A DNA stretch of 64,000 nucleotides from JACDBE01 sp051002015 (GCA_051002015.1 JBPCMS010000003.1:1-64000); one strand, 5' to 3'; positions 1 through 8,225 are shown, numbered from the stretch's first letter. Made by a program: numbers and translations. The notes: generated by a model from the sequence alone, not told the origin.

Positions 1-7
1 TATCTGC

Positions 8-250
8 GTGCGCACCACGTTGAACCTCGATCCGGAGTTGATGAGGGCCGCCAAGGAGCGGGCCGCCCGTACCGGTCGCACCCTCACCTCGGTGATCGAG
101 GACGCCCTTCGCCTCAGCCTCGCCGCCCGGACTCCCGAGACCCTCGCATCGGTCGACCTGCCCGCCAACCCTGGCCGGCCCCTCCCGGGAGTCGATCTGG
201 ACGACACCGCGGCGTTGGTGGACCTGATCGAGGGCGATGTACCTGCTTGA
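8..250 (+). CDS. VapB-type antitoxin (ribbon-helix-helix-like)
   Basis: This 80-residue protein has an N-terminal segment (TTLNLDPELMRAAKERAA) typical of ribbon-helix-helix antitoxins, which bind their own promoter as dimers and neutralise a partner toxin through the C-terminal tail. Its stop lies 14 nt inside the downstream PIN-domain gene, so the two form a translationally coupled toxin-antitoxin pair. The start is GTG. The window opens only 7 nt upstream, so a more distal start and the promoter cannot be judged. The toxin-antitoxin assignment rests mainly on gene order and on the clear PIN partner. Confidence 0.75.
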   Translation: MRTTLNLDPELMRAAKERAARTGRTLTSVIEDALRLSLAARTPETLASVDLPANPGRPLPGVDLDDTAALVDLIEGDVPA

Positions 251-668
251 CGTCAACGTCCTGGTGTATGCCCACAAGACCGGAACCGATCGCCACCGCG
301 AGTATCGCCGGTGGCTCCAGACAACCGTCGAGGAGGCGTCCCCGTTCGGGCTGAGCGAGCTCGTCTGCAGCGGGTTCGTCCGGGTGGCGACCCATCCCCG
401 GATCTTCGACACCCCCAGCTCGTTGGAGGAGGCATTCGGCTTCATCGCCGCGCTCCGCTCGCGACCCAACTGCCTGCCGATGCGTCCGGGTCCTCGGCAC
501 TGGGGGATCTTCGAGGCGTGTTGCCGGCAGGGACGGGTGCGTGGATCGTTGGTGGCCGACGCCTACCACGCCGCGCTGGCCATCGAGACCGGCAGTACTT
601 GGATCACGACCGACGCCGGCTTTGCCCGCTTTCCGGGTCTCGACTGGCGGCACCCGCTGGACGGTTGA
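237..668 (+). CDS. PIN-domain toxin, VapC family
   Basis: This 143-residue protein is the usual size for VapC RNases, which cut tRNA or rRNA using a Mg2+-binding acidic cluster. The expected acidic residues are visible: D5 in the opening LLDVNVLVYA strand, E41, D108 in VADAYHAALA and D126 in ITTDAGF. It starts with ATG inside the antitoxin gene, which gives co-translation of toxin and antidote. The family is secure. The RNA target and whether the pair is active cannot be read from sequence. Confidence 0.87.
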   Translation: MYLLDVNVLVYAHKTGTDRHREYRRWLQTTVEEASPFGLSELVCSGFVRVATHPRIFDTPSSLEEAFGFIAALRSRPNCLPMRPGPRHWGIFEACCRQGRVRGSLVADAYHAALAIETGSTWITTDAGFARFPGLDWRHPLDG

Positions 669-767
669 CCGGCCGTACGGATTCCGGCATGCGGTGGTGG
701 TCGATCGTGCCATCGGACCTGACAACGGGCCGGCGATATGGGGCGTTGGGCGCACACAGATCTACCC

Positions 768-796
768 TTGACAAACGGTCGGGAATAGCCGACTAT
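768..796 (+). promoter_or_regulatory. promoter of the ArsR-type regulator, probably leaderless
   Basis: A perfect -35 box TTGACA (768-773) is followed after 17 nt by GACTAT (791-796). The start ATG lies 7 nt further on at 804, so the transcript should begin at or next to the start codon. Confidence 0.6.
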
Positions 797-798
797 TC
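783..798. promoter_or_regulatory. candidate operator for the ArsR-type regulator
   Basis: GAATAG (783-788) and CTATTC (793-798) form an inverted repeat with a 4-nt spacer. It overlaps the -10 box of the gene for the winged-helix regulator. A dimeric repressor bound here would block RNA polymerase, so autoregulation is the simple inference. Confidence 0.5.
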
Positions 799-803
799 GG
801 GAA

Positions 804-1421
804 ATGCCGCTCGAAGAGGCCCTTCTCCCGATGAGCCCGGACCCGGCCGGGCCCGGCTACGACCTCGACGAGTACGTCGAGGCGTCGGACCCGGCCCAGC
901 TCAAGGCAATCGGGCACCCCACCCGAAGCGCCATCCTCGACCTCGTGCTCGAACGGGCCGCCACCACCACGGAGCTGGCCGAGGCGCTTGGCATCCCCAA
1001 GGGCACCGCCGGCCACCATCTCAAGGTGCTCGAGACGGCCGGGTTGGTGCGGGTGGTCGCCACCAAGCAGGTGCGGGCGCTCACCGCCAAGTACTACGGC
1101 CGGGTGGGGCGGACCATCGTCATCAAGGGCGACTACCTGGGCGGACGGTACCCCAACCCCATGCTGGGCGAGGCGATGGAGGAGGTGGCCGAGGCGGCGG
1201 CGACCGGGAAGGTCGGCGTGGACGACCCGCTGCCCATGTTCACCCTCCGCCACGTGCGGCTGACCAGCGAGCAGGCCAAGGCCTTCTCCGAGCGGCTCCA
1301 CGATCTCACCGTCGAGTTCTCGGCATTGCCCCGCGGCGGCGACACCGTCTACGGGTTGATCGCCGGTATCTACCCGACGGTCCGCCCCGCCTTGAGGGAT
1401 CGGCCGGAGGAGGGTCGGTGA
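804..1421 (+). CDS. ArsR-type winged-helix transcriptional regulator
   Basis: This 205-residue protein carries an N-terminal winged helix at about residues 30-95: LKAIGHPTRSAILDLVL, then TELAEALGIPKGTAGHHLKVLE. This is the classic ArsR/HTH_20 arrangement in which the second helix reads DNA. There is no cysteine metal site. The C-terminal half has no motif I recognise and may bind a small ligand, as in other HTH_20 proteins. Its stop overlaps the GTG of the MFS transporter, so it probably controls that exporter. A later in-frame ATG exists at 831, but the promoter geometry favours 804. Confidence 0.82.
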   Translation: MPLEEALLPMSPDPAGPGYDLDEYVEASDPAQLKAIGHPTRSAILDLVLERAATTTELAEALGIPKGTAGHHLKVLETAGLVRVVATKQVRALTAKYYGRVGRTIVIKGDYLGGRYPNPMLGEAMEEVAEAAATGKVGVDDPLPMFTLRHVRLTSEQAKAFSERLHDLTVEFSALPRGGDTVYGLIAGIYPTVRPALRDRPEEGR

Positions 1422-2896
1422 GCGACATCACCACCGAGCGTCCCGCCGCAGATCCCAAGCCACGGCTGGGACCGCAGTACGCCAAGCTGTGGACCGCCAG
1501 CGTCGTCTCCAACCTCGGCGACGGCATCGGCTTCGTCGCCTACCCGTGGCTGGCCAGCGCCATCACCCGCAACCCGCTGCTAATCGCCCTGATCGCCGTC
1601 GCCCAGCGGCTCCCCTGGCTGGTGTTCACGCTGCCCGCCGGGGTGATCACCGACCGGGTCGACCGGCGCAAGCTGATCGTGCTGATGGACGTCATCCGGG
1701 CCGGGCTGACCCTGGCGGTCGCCTTCGTGGTCCTCGCCGAGAACGACCTCCCCACCCCGGACCAGGTGGCGGCGGGCACCGCCGTCGCCACCGACGCCGT
1801 CCTCTACACGGTGCTGCTGCTGGCAACCCTGCTGCTCGGCTGCGCCGAGGTGCTGCGGGACAACGCCGCCCAGACCATCCTTCCCGCCATCGTCGCCCCC
1901 GAGGCGCTGGAGAGCGCCAACGGGCGGATGTGGGGCGCCGAGATGGTGGCCAACAGCTTCGCCGGCCCCCCGCTGGGGAGTCTCCTCATAGGGGTGACGT
2001 TCGCCCTGCCCTTCTTCGTGGACGCCGGCAGCTTCGCCGTCGCCGCCGGGCTGGTGTTCATGCTGTCCGGCGACTTCCGTACCCGTGGCCGGGAAACCGG
2101 GCAGAGGGTCAACTGGAAGACCGAGATCGGTGAGGGCTTCCGCTGGCTGTGGCGCCACCCCCTGCTCCGCCCGATGGCGATCATCCTCGGGTTCCTCAAC
2201 GGGTTGGGGATGATCGCCTTCGCCACCCTGGTGCTGTTCGCCCAGGAGGTGCTGGAGGTCGACGCCTTCCTGTTCGCCGTGCTCGGTACCGGAGGAGCGA
2301 TCGGCGGGGTGGTGGGGAGCTGGCTCGCTCCCGGGATCAGCCGCCGGCTGGGGAGCGGCGCCTCGCTGTACCTGACCCTGGTGGCGAGCGTGGTCACCTC
2401 GCTGGTCATCGGGATCACCTCGTCGTGGGTGGTCACCTGGGTGATGTTCATGGTGATGACGTTCGCCGCGGTGGTGTGGAACGTGATCACCGTCTCGTTG
2501 CGGCAGACGATCATCCCCGACCGGCTGCTGGGCCGGGTCAACTCGGTGTACCGGTTCTTCGGGTGGGGGATGATGCCTCTCGGCCTCGCCGCCGGCGGGC
2601 TGCTGGTGTGGTTCGGCGAGCAGGTCAGCGACCGGGTGTTCGCCCTGCGGCTGCCCTGGCTGGTCAGTGCCGCCGCCTACCTGGTGCTGTTCTTCTATGC
2701 GGTCCCCCGGCTGACCACCGAGAAGGTCGAATCGGCGCGAGCCGAGGGCATCGCCGCCAAGCGGGCCGAGGGCGGTTCCGAGCCGGGCGCCACCGAAGCC
2801 GAGGTGACGACCGGGGCCTTCAGCGAGACCGCGGTCGCCACCGCACCACCGCCGATCGACCTGGATCGGCCCAGCCGTCTCGATGAGGAGGAATGA
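1418..2896 (+). CDS. MFS transporter (MFS_3, EntS-like exporter)
   Basis: This 492-residue membrane protein has about 12 hydrophobic segments. The signature loop between helices 2 and 3 is GVITDRVDRRKLIVLMD, the major-facilitator motif A region. It belongs to the drug/siderophore exporter branch and resembles a second MFS protein encoded at 19308-20702. The GTG start overlaps the stop of the ArsR-type gene (GTGA at 1418-1421), giving a regulator-exporter operon. The C-terminal 60 residues are polar, Ala/Glu-rich and probably cytoplasmic. The substrate is unknown. Confidence 0.85.
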   Translation: MSDITTERPAADPKPRLGPQYAKLWTASVVSNLGDGIGFVAYPWLASAITRNPLLIALIAVAQRLPWLVFTLPAGVITDRVDRRKLIVLMDVIRAGLTLAVAFVVLAENDLPTPDQVAAGTAVATDAVLYTVLLLATLLLGCAEVLRDNAAQTILPAIVAPEALESANGRMWGAEMVANSFAGPPLGSLLIGVTFALPFFVDAGSFAVAAGLVFMLSGDFRTRGRETGQRVNWKTEIGEGFRWLWRHPLLRPMAIILGFLNGLGMIAFATLVLFAQEVLEVDAFLFAVLGTGGAIGGVVGSWLAPGISRRLGSGASLYLTLVASVVTSLVIGITSSWVVTWVMFMVMTFAAVVWNVITVSLRQTIIPDRLLGRVNSVYRFFGWGMMPLGLAAGGLLVWFGEQVSDRVFALRLPWLVSAAAYLVLFFYAVPRLTTEKVESARAEGIAAKRAEGGSEPGATEAEVTTGAFSETAVATAPPPIDLDRPSRLDEEE

Positions 2897-2897
2897 C

Positions 2898-3317
2898 GTG
2901 GAACGGCGGATCAGCCTGGTGACGTTGGGGGTGTCCGATCTTGTCGTCTCCCGGGAGTTCTACCGGCGGCTGGGGTGGGAGCCGGTGCTCGACGTCGAGG
3001 AGACGGTGTTCTTCCAGCTCGGCCCGATGGTGCTGTCGTTGTGGAACCGCCGGTCGCTGGCCGAGGACGCCGGTGTGGTCGACCGCGGCGGCTGGGGAGG
3101 ATTCGCCCTGGCCCAAAACGTGGGATCGGTGGCAGAGGTCGAAGCGGTGATCGCCGAGGCGACCGCCGCCGGGGCAACGATCACCCGACCGCCGGGTCCG
3201 ACCACCTGGGGCGGCTATACCGGCATCTTCTGCGACCCGGACGGGCACCCGTGGGAGGTCGCCCACAACCCCGGCTTCAACCTGGGCGAGGACGGCTCGC
3301 TGACCATTCCCGTCTGA
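2898..3317 (+). CDS. VOC-superfamily (glyoxalase/bleomycin-resistance fold) protein
   Basis: This 139-residue protein shows the beta-alpha-beta-beta-beta pattern of the vicinal-oxygen-chelate family: LVTLGVSDLVVSREFYRRLGWEP at the start and FCDPDGHPWEVAHNP near the end. It is probably a metal-dependent isomerase or a small-molecule-binding resistance protein. The GTG start is chosen because AGGAGG (2886-2891) lies 6 nt upstream. An ATG at 2883 would place that ribosome site inside the gene. It begins directly after the MFS stop, so it is likely the third gene of the regulator-exporter operon. The exact function is unknown. Confidence 0.8.
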   Translation: MERRISLVTLGVSDLVVSREFYRRLGWEPVLDVEETVFFQLGPMVLSLWNRRSLAEDAGVVDRGGWGGFALAQNVGSVAEVEAVIAEATAAGATITRPPGPTTWGGYTGIFCDPDGHPWEVAHNPGFNLGEDGSLTIPV

Positions 3318-3366
3318 GCTTCGAGCGTTCGCCCGAGACGGCCTCCACCCGGAACGCCTCGGCCGC

Positions 3367-4158
3367 TCAGCGGGCGCCGTTGGCCCGTTTGCGGAGGATG
3401 GCGATGGTGACTAGCCCGCCCAGGAGGGCGGCGCCGATGGTGGCGCCCGAGATCAGGGGGACGTTCTGGTGCAGCGGGGTGCGCAGGCTGACCGGGCGCT
3501 GGAACTCGAGGATGGGCCATTCCCGCTCCTCGGCGATGCGGCGTAGCTCCTTCTCCGGGTTGACCGCCACCGGGTGGCCGACCACCTCCATCATCGGGAG
3601 ATCGGTGGTGCTGTCCGAGTAGGCGTAGGACCCTTCGAGATCCAGGTTCTGTCGCTCCGCCAGGGCTCTGATGGCATCCGCCTTGCCCGATCCCATGGCG
3701 TAGAACTCGAGCTCGGGGAGGAAGAACCCGGCGCTGTCGGTCTTGATGCGGGTGGCGATGATCTCGGTGACCCCGATGTGGCGGCCGATGGGGCGCACGA
3801 TCTGCTCGGGGCTGGCCGACACCAGGAACACCCGGCGACCCTCGCGCTTGTGCTCGTCGATCAGGGTCAACGCCTCGGCGTAGACCAGCGGATCGGCGAC
3901 GTCCTGGAGGGTCTCTTCGACCAGCTGCTCGATCTCGGCGCGGTGCCAGCCCTCGGTGAGTCGCAGCATCTGGTCGCGTACCCGTTCGAGCTGACCCTCG
4001 TCGGCGCCGAACAGCACGTAGAAGACCTGGGCGAAGCCGAACTTGGCCAGGGTCCGCCGTCCCACGAAGCCCGCCTTGTAGAACGGCTTGCCGAAGGCGA
4101 GGGTCGATGACTTGGCGATGACCGTCTTGTCGAGGTCGAAGAAGGCGGCTTGCTGCAT
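3367..4158 (-). CDS. HAD-IB (SerB/CicA-like) phosphatase with C-terminal membrane anchor
   Basis: This 263-residue HAD hydrolase has motif I FFDLDKT (nucleophile D8, acid D10), motif II in FLVSASPE, a conserved lysine in GSGKADAI and motif IV in AYSDSTTDLPMM. The C-terminus adds one hydrophobic helix followed by RKRANGAR, so the enzyme is probably tail-anchored with its active site in the cytoplasm. Actinobacterial relatives of the HAD-IB phosphoserine-phosphatase-like group act on phosphorylated metabolites or lipids. The substrate cannot be assigned here. It converges on the VOC gene and diverges from the Tad operon. Confidence 0.82.
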   Translation of the reverse strand: MQQAAFFDLDKTVIAKSSTLAFGKPFYKAGFVGRRTLAKFGFAQVFYVLFGADEGQLERVRDQMLRLTEGWHRAEIEQLVEETLQDVADPLVYAEALTLIDEHKREGRRVFLVSASPEQIVRPIGRHIGVTEIIATRIKTDSAGFFLPELEFYAMGSGKADAIRALAERQNLDLEGSYAYSDSTTDLPMMEVVGHPVAVNPEKELRRIAEEREWPILEFQRPVSLRTPLHQNVPLISGATIGAALLGGLVTIAILRKRANGAR

Positions 4159-4167
4159 GGCGTCGCC

Positions 4168-4173
4168 AGTGTA
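4168..4173 (-). promoter_or_regulatory. -10 element of the HAD gene
   Basis: TACACT on the minus strand ends 9 nt before the ATG, and no Shine-Dalgarno sequence lies between. This is consistent with a very short or leaderless transcript. Confidence 0.4.
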
Positions 4174-4222
4174 CGGCGCCGGGGTGACATGACTCCGTTC
4201 CGGGTCGGTCCATCCGGCACCC

Positions 4223-4251
4223 TTGAATCTGTCACACCCGCTCCCTACGTT
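4223..4251 (+). promoter_or_regulatory. Tad operon promoter
   Basis: TTGAAT (4223-4228) and TACGTT (4246-4251) are separated by exactly 17 nt. The predicted transcript starts near 4258 and has a leader of about 34 nt with a GGGAG ribosome site before the ATG at 4292. Confidence 0.6.
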
Positions 4252-4291
4252 GATGGGAACTTCCCCGGACCGTCGACCGAGGGAGTGGATC

Positions 4292-4834
4292 ATGACCGTG
4301 CTCGGCATCTGGTGTCCCGACGACGCCGTGCTCGGCGCGGTCGCTCCGCTGGCGCTGGCGGCGTCTGCCGGCACCGCCCTGGTGGTCGATGTCGACCCCG
4401 AGGGCACCGACTACCGGCGGGCGGGGACGTTGGCGGCTCTGGTCCGGGACGGGCCCACCAGGCGCCAGCTGCACCCCACCCGGCGGGGGGTCGCCGTGCT
4501 CGCCAACGGTGGGATCACCGCAAGCGAGGCGGCCGAGGTCATCGACGCCCTCGTCGCCGGATGGCCCCGGGTGGTGCTGCGCCACCCACCGGGTCCAAGA
4601 CCGGACGGTCCCCGGGTGGTGCCGGTCCATCCACTGGTACCAGGCCGTCCGGTCGACCCGTCCACCCCTGCCGTCTACCAGCGGGGGCCGTGGGCGGTCG
4701 ATCTGCCCCCGCCGGCGGTGGTGCTGCCCCGGGCCGGGCCCGGTGCCGTCCGCTGCCTGCTCGAGGGGCGCCGCCCCGGTCCGTCGCGCTGGCTCCGCCA
4801 CTGGAGACGGGTGTGGGAGCTTCCGTGGCCGTGA
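4292..4834 (+). CDS. first gene of the Tad operon, TadZ-position protein without P-loop
   Basis: This 180-residue protein begins TVLGIWCPDDAVLGAVAP and contains ALVVDVDPEGTDYRR, which recalls the D-x-D strand of CpaE/TadZ ParA-like ATPases. No Walker A motif is visible and the length is less than half that of TadZ. It is the head of the pilus operon and overlaps the CpaF ATPase gene, the position where TadZ is normally encoded. It may be a degenerate localisation factor, but this is inference from context and one motif. The upstream ATG at 4253 lacks a ribosome site. Confidence 0.6.
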   Translation: MTVLGIWCPDDAVLGAVAPLALAASAGTALVVDVDPEGTDYRRAGTLAALVRDGPTRRQLHPTRRGVAVLANGGITASEAAEVIDALVAGWPRVVLRHPPGPRPDGPRVVPVHPLVPGRPVDPSTPAVYQRGPWAVDLPPPAVVLPRAGPGAVRCLLEGRRPGPSRWLRHWRRVWELPWP

Positions 4835-5886
4835 TCGACCGCCTCGTGGAGCGGATGCTGGCCGGTGACGTCCCGCTGGAGCGGGGTGCGGTCGAGGACG
4901 CCGTCCGGAACCTGCTCCCCGAGGAGGCGCCGCTGGCGCCGACCGGTGTCGCCGTCGAGGTGGCCGACGCCCTGGTGGGGCTTGGTGCGCTCGAGCCGCT
5001 GCTGTCCGATCCCTCGATCAGCGATGTCCTGGTCAACGCCGACGGATCGGTCTGGATCGAGCGTGCCGGGTCGCTGCTCCGCAGCCCGATCCGCTTCGCC
5101 CCGCCCGGGCAGGTCACCGCCGCCGTCGAACGGGTCATCGCCCCCCTGGGGCTTCGTCTCGACCGCTCCAGCCCGGCGGTCGATGCCCGGCTCCCGGACG
5201 GGTCTCGGCTCCACGCCATCATCCCCCCGGCATCGGTGGACGGCCCGGTGGTGGCCATCAGGCGGTTCACGGCGGCGGTGGTCGACCTCGACGGCCTGGT
5301 CGCCGCCGGCGGCGCCGACGACGAAGCCGCCGCCCTGCTCAGGGGGGCGGTGGCGGAGCGGCGCAACCTGCTGGTGTCGGGGGGAACCGGGTCGGGCAAG
5401 ACCACCCTGCTCAACATCCTCGCCGGTGAGATCCCGGCCACCGAGCGAGTGGTGGTCATCGAGGATTCGGCCGAGCTCAAGGCGACCGGCCACATGGTCC
5501 GGCTGGAAGCGCGCCCGCCCAACGCCGAAGGGGCGGGCGAGATCACCCTGCGCACGCTGGTCCGCCATGCCCTCAGGCTCCGTCCCGACCGCATCGTGGT
5601 CGGCGAGGTACGGGGGCCCGAGGCGCTCGACATGATCCAGGCGATCAACACCGGTCACGCCGGATCGATGTCGACCGTCCACGCCAACGGCCCCGACGAG
5701 GCGATGTGGCGGCTGGAGACGCTGGCGCTGTCGGGCCGGGGTGCGCTTGCCGCCGAGACCGTCAGACGCCAGCTGTGGAGCGCCCTCGATGTCGTCGTCC
5801 ACCTCGACCGGTCCCGGGGGCGCAGGCGGGTGGCGGCGATCGCCGACGTCGGCGACAAGGTTCTCCAGGTCAGGTGGTCGTCGTGA
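4825..5886 (+). CDS. cpaF: CpaF/TadA-type secretion ATPase
   Basis: This is a 353-residue type II/IV secretion ATPase that powers Flp pilus assembly. The N-terminal domain carries the family segment LLSDPSISDVLVNADG. The core has Walker A GGTGSGKTT, the Asp box region VVIEDSAEL, Walker B RIVVGEVRGPEALDM and the His-box region GHAGSMSTVHAN. It is shorter than most CpaF proteins because the N-terminal extension is reduced. GTG 4825 is chosen for GGGAG 5 nt upstream. GTG 4831, which overlaps the previous stop, is nearly equal. It is translationally coupled to both neighbours. Confidence 0.9.
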   Translation: MAVIDRLVERMLAGDVPLERGAVEDAVRNLLPEEAPLAPTGVAVEVADALVGLGALEPLLSDPSISDVLVNADGSVWIERAGSLLRSPIRFAPPGQVTAAVERVIAPLGLRLDRSSPAVDARLPDGSRLHAIIPPASVDGPVVAIRRFTAAVVDLDGLVAAGGADDEAAALLRGAVAERRNLLVSGGTGSGKTTLLNILAGEIPATERVVVIEDSAELKATGHMVRLEARPPNAEGAGEITLRTLVRHALRLRPDRIVVGEVRGPEALDMIQAINTGHAGSMSTVHANGPDEAMWRLETLALSGRGALAAETVRRQLWSALDVVVHLDRSRGRRRVAAIADVGDKVLQVRWSS

Positions 5887-6563
5887 CCGACCCGGTGCTC
5901 CACGCCGCCGCCGTCGCCGTCTGTCTTCTGGCCGGGGTGCCCTGGGTGGTTGCCGGCTCCATCGCCCTCGGTTCGCTGGGGCCCGAGGTCGGCCTGATGG
6001 CGGTGCTGGCGTTCCACCTGGCCCGCCGGCGGAGGGCACCCAACCGTGGCGGCGACGAGGCGGTGGTGCTCGCCGCCCTGGGTGCCGAGCTGCGGCGGGG
6101 TGCCTCGGTGCGCACCGCCATCGAGCCGGCAGCGGCACGGTCGGCTCACCTCGATCTGTCCGCCGCGGTCAGGCTCGCCGAGGCCGGCGCACCGGTGGAA
6201 CGGGTGGCGGACGCCTTCGCCCGCGGCCTGCCACAAACCGGGCGGCTGGCGGGGCCTGCTTTGGTGGTGGCGGCGGCATCGGGCGGGCGCGCCTCAGCCG
6301 TGTTCGCCCGGCTCGCCGACAGGGCGTCGGCCCACCTCGAGGTCGAGGGCGAGCGCAGGGCCCTGACGGCGCAGGCCCGGCTGTCTGCCGTGGTGGTCGG
6401 TGCGATCCCGTGTGTCGTCCTCGGCTCGATGGCGCTCACCGGCCGGCTTTCCAGCCTGCTGGCGGCCGGGCCCTTCGGGGTGGTCGCCGTGATCGTCGGG
6501 TCGGTGCTGATGCTGACCGGGATGGCGGTGGTGGTGGCGCTGACGAGGAGGACGCTGAAGTGA
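5883..6563 (+). CDS. tadB: TadB-like pilus assembly membrane protein
   Basis: This 226-residue protein has two hydrophobic segments near the N-terminus and two at the C-terminus, flanking a soluble T2SF-type segment (LRRGASVRTAIEPAA ... ADAFARGLPQ). TadB and TadC form the inner-membrane platform on which CpaF rotates to add pilin. The GTG start overlaps the cpaF stop by 4 nt. It is shorter than proteobacterial TadB (about 300), as is common for the actinobacterial form. Separate TadB and TadC identities are assigned mainly by gene order. Confidence 0.78.
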   Translation: MTDPVLHAAAVAVCLLAGVPWVVAGSIALGSLGPEVGLMAVLAFHLARRRRAPNRGGDEAVVLAALGAELRRGASVRTAIEPAAARSAHLDLSAAVRLAEAGAPVERVADAFARGLPQTGRLAGPALVVAAASGGRASAVFARLADRASAHLEVEGERRALTAQARLSAVVVGAIPCVVLGSMALTGRLSSLLAAGPFGVVAVIVGSVLMLTGMAVVVALTRRTLK

Positions 6564-7171
6564 CCAACACGGCTCGGGTGGCGGCGGTGCTGATGTTGCT
6601 CGCATGGGCTCCTGCTCGTCTTCGCACCGCCCTGGCCCCCTTGGCGCCCGGGCTGTGGTCGCCACCGGCGGTGGTGGTCGCCGTCCTCATCCGGCCGCTG
6701 TGGCGTCTCCGTGAACGGCTGGCTCGGCGGCGGCGCGCCGCCTCCGATGCCGCCGAGCAGGGCGATCTGTTCGCCGAGCTGCTCGTCATCGGGCTCAGTG
6801 CCGGTTGGGGGTTCCCGCAGACCCTGGGCTGGGTTGCCCCCCGACTCGGGGAACCGCTGCGGGGCGAGGTCGAGACCGTGGTACGGCGGATGCGCCACCA
6901 CGGCGGGGCGGCGCTCGACGGTGCAGGCGGCAGCGCCGCCGATCTGTACCGGCTGGTGGCCAGGGCCCAGGCCACCGGGGCGCCCCTGGTCGAAGCCGTG
7001 GAGCGGTTCGCCGCCGACAGGACGTCGTCGCGCCGCCAGGAGACGTTGGCCGCGGCCCGGCGGCTCCCCGTCGTCCTGGTGTTCCCGCTGGCACTGTTGA
7101 TCCTGCCCGGGTTCGTGCTGGTGACGGTGGCCCCGGCGCTGGTCGCCGCCCTGGAGAGGCTCGGGTCATGA
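6560..7171 (+). CDS. tadC: TadC-like pilus assembly membrane protein
   Basis: This 203-residue membrane protein has an N-terminal hydrophobic pair, a central cytoplasmic T2SF-like part (LFAELLVIGLSAGWGFPQTL, then LVEAVERFAADR) and a long C-terminal hydrophobic stretch. It is the second half of the split inner-membrane platform. The GTG start overlaps the tadB stop by 4 nt. Confidence is lower for the name than for the pilus role. Confidence 0.75.
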   Translation: MTNTARVAAVLMLLAWAPARLRTALAPLAPGLWSPPAVVVAVLIRPLWRLRERLARRRRAASDAAEQGDLFAELLVIGLSAGWGFPQTLGWVAPRLGEPLRGEVETVVRRMRHHGGAALDGAGGSAADLYRLVARAQATGAPLVEAVERFAADRTSSRRQETLAAARRLPVVLVFPLALLILPGFVLVTVAPALVAALERLGS

Positions 7172-7224
7172 CTTCCCCCCGAGGCCGGCCGGTCGCCGGC
7201 ATTGTCAGAACGGAGGTGAGCATC

Positions 7225-7392
7225 ATGCTCGACCGAATCGGTAGGGAGCGCGGTCAGGCGACCGCCGAGTACGCCCTGGTCATCGTCGCCGCCGCCGCCA
7301 TCGCCCTGGCGTTGATCCTGTGGGCGACGTCCACGGGGGCGCTGGAGAGCTTCTTCGACTCGGTGGTGGCCAAGGTGTCGTCGTACGTGTGA
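7225..7392 (+). CDS. flp: Flp-type pilin
   Basis: This 55-residue prepilin has a short basic leader (MLDRIGRERG) followed by QATAEYALVIVAAAA. The predicted prepilin-peptidase cut is after Gly10, leaving E at +5 and Y at +6, the hallmark of Flp pilins. The hydrophobic helix then packs in the fibre core. ATG 7225 is chosen because GGAGGTG (7212-7218) lies 6 nt upstream. An upstream ATG at 7168 overlaps the tadC stop but would give an unusually long leader. No prepilin peptidase gene is in the window. Confidence 0.88.
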   Translation: MLDRIGRERGQATAEYALVIVAAAAIALALILWATSTGALESFFDSVVAKVSSYV

Positions 7393-7754
7393 CCGCCCGG
7401 TCCGAGTCGGGGTCGGCGGTGGTCGAGTTCGCCCTGGTCGTCCCGGTGGTCCTCATCGTGCTGCTGGGCGTGGTCGACGTGGCGCTGCTCGCCCGGTCCC
7501 AGCTCGAGGTGGTGGGGGCGGCACGTGAGGGGGCGCGCCAGGCCGCGGTCAGCCCGGATCCGGCCGATGCGGTGGCTGCGGTGCGCTCGGCGTTGGGAAG
7601 CAGGGGCGCCTTGGCGGCGGTGTCGGTAAGCCGCCCGTCCGTGGTGGGCGCCCCGGCCGAGGTCGTGGTGAGACTGGAGCACGCCCTCGGCTCGTGGTTC
7701 GGTGGGGTGGGGGTGCAGCTCACCGGGCGGGCGACGATGCGGGTCGAGCAATGA
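7389..7754 (+). CDS. tadE: TadE-like minor pseudopilin
   Basis: This 121-residue protein has the TadE signature in SGSAVVEFALVVPVVLIVLL near the N-terminus, with the conserved Glu of pseudopilins, followed by a soluble domain outside the membrane. TadE-type proteins are processed by prepilin peptidase and take part in pilus assembly. The GTG start overlaps the flp stop by 4 nt. Confidence 0.82.
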   Translation: MTARSESGSAVVEFALVVPVVLIVLLGVVDVALLARSQLEVVGAAREGARQAAVSPDPADAVAAVRSALGSRGALAAVSVSRPSVVGAPAEVVVRLEHALGSWFGGVGVQLTGRATMRVEQ

Positions 7755-8203
7755 TCCGCCCGTGTGCCGTCGCCCGCCGCAGCCGACCGCCCCCCACCGG
7801 GCGGCACCGCACGGTCGAGCGGGGATCGGCCTCCGTGCTGATGGTGGCGGTGACGGCCACGGCGATGCTGTTCGCCCTGCTGGTGGCCGATGTCGGGCTC
7901 TACCTGACCGGAAGAGCCAAGGCGGTGACGGCGGCGGATGCGGCGGCGCTGGCGGCCGCCCCGGTGACCTTCCACGGCTTCGGATCGTCCGGCTCGCCCG
8001 TCGACGAGGCGGCCCGGTTCGCCGCGCTGCACGGGATGGGGCTGGTGAGCTGCGTCTGCCCGGTCGACCACACCTGGCAACCGAGGACGGTGGTGGTGGT
8101 GGTCAGCGGATCCGTCGACCTCATCATGCTCGGCAGCCGCACGGTGTCGGCGTCCGCCGCCGCCGAGTTCGATCCAACCAGGATCGTGGCAGACGGGGGC
8201 TGA
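7751..8203 (+). CDS. TadG/Rv3654c-like secreted Tad-locus protein
   Basis: This 150-residue protein has a basic N-terminus, then RGSASVLMVAVTATAMLFALL as a pilin-like hydrophobic helix and the family feature ADAAALAAA shortly after. It matches the small TadE-like proteins that end actinobacterial Tad operons (Rv3654c type). Two cysteines close together (SCVCP) could form a disulfide outside the membrane. ATGA overlap with tadE shows it is the last operon gene. Confidence 0.72.
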   Translation: MIRPCAVARRSRPPPTGRHRTVERGSASVLMVAVTATAMLFALLVADVGLYLTGRAKAVTAADAAALAAAPVTFHGFGSSGSPVDEAARFAALHGMGLVSCVCPVDHTWQPRTVVVVVSGSVDLIMLGSRTVSASAAAEFDPTRIVADGG

Positions 8204-8213
8204 CCGGTGGTGG

Positions 8214-8219
8214 CATACT
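8214..8219 (+). promoter_or_regulatory. candidate -10 element of the MBL gene
   Basis: CATACT ends 6 nt before the GTG start and no ribosome-binding sequence is present, so a leaderless transcript is likely. Confidence 0.35.
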
Positions 8220-8225
8220 CGGCGG

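Noticed and set aside
311..1417. Upstream extension of the first MFS frame to 861 residues
   Set aside because: It covers vapC and the ArsR-type gene in another frame and reads as Arg/Pro/Gly noise. The GTG at 1418 with GTGA overlap is the natural start.
7168..7392. 74-residue Flp pilin starting at ATG 7168
   Set aside because: The leader would be about 29 residues and ignores the strong GGAGGTG site 6 nt before ATG 7225.
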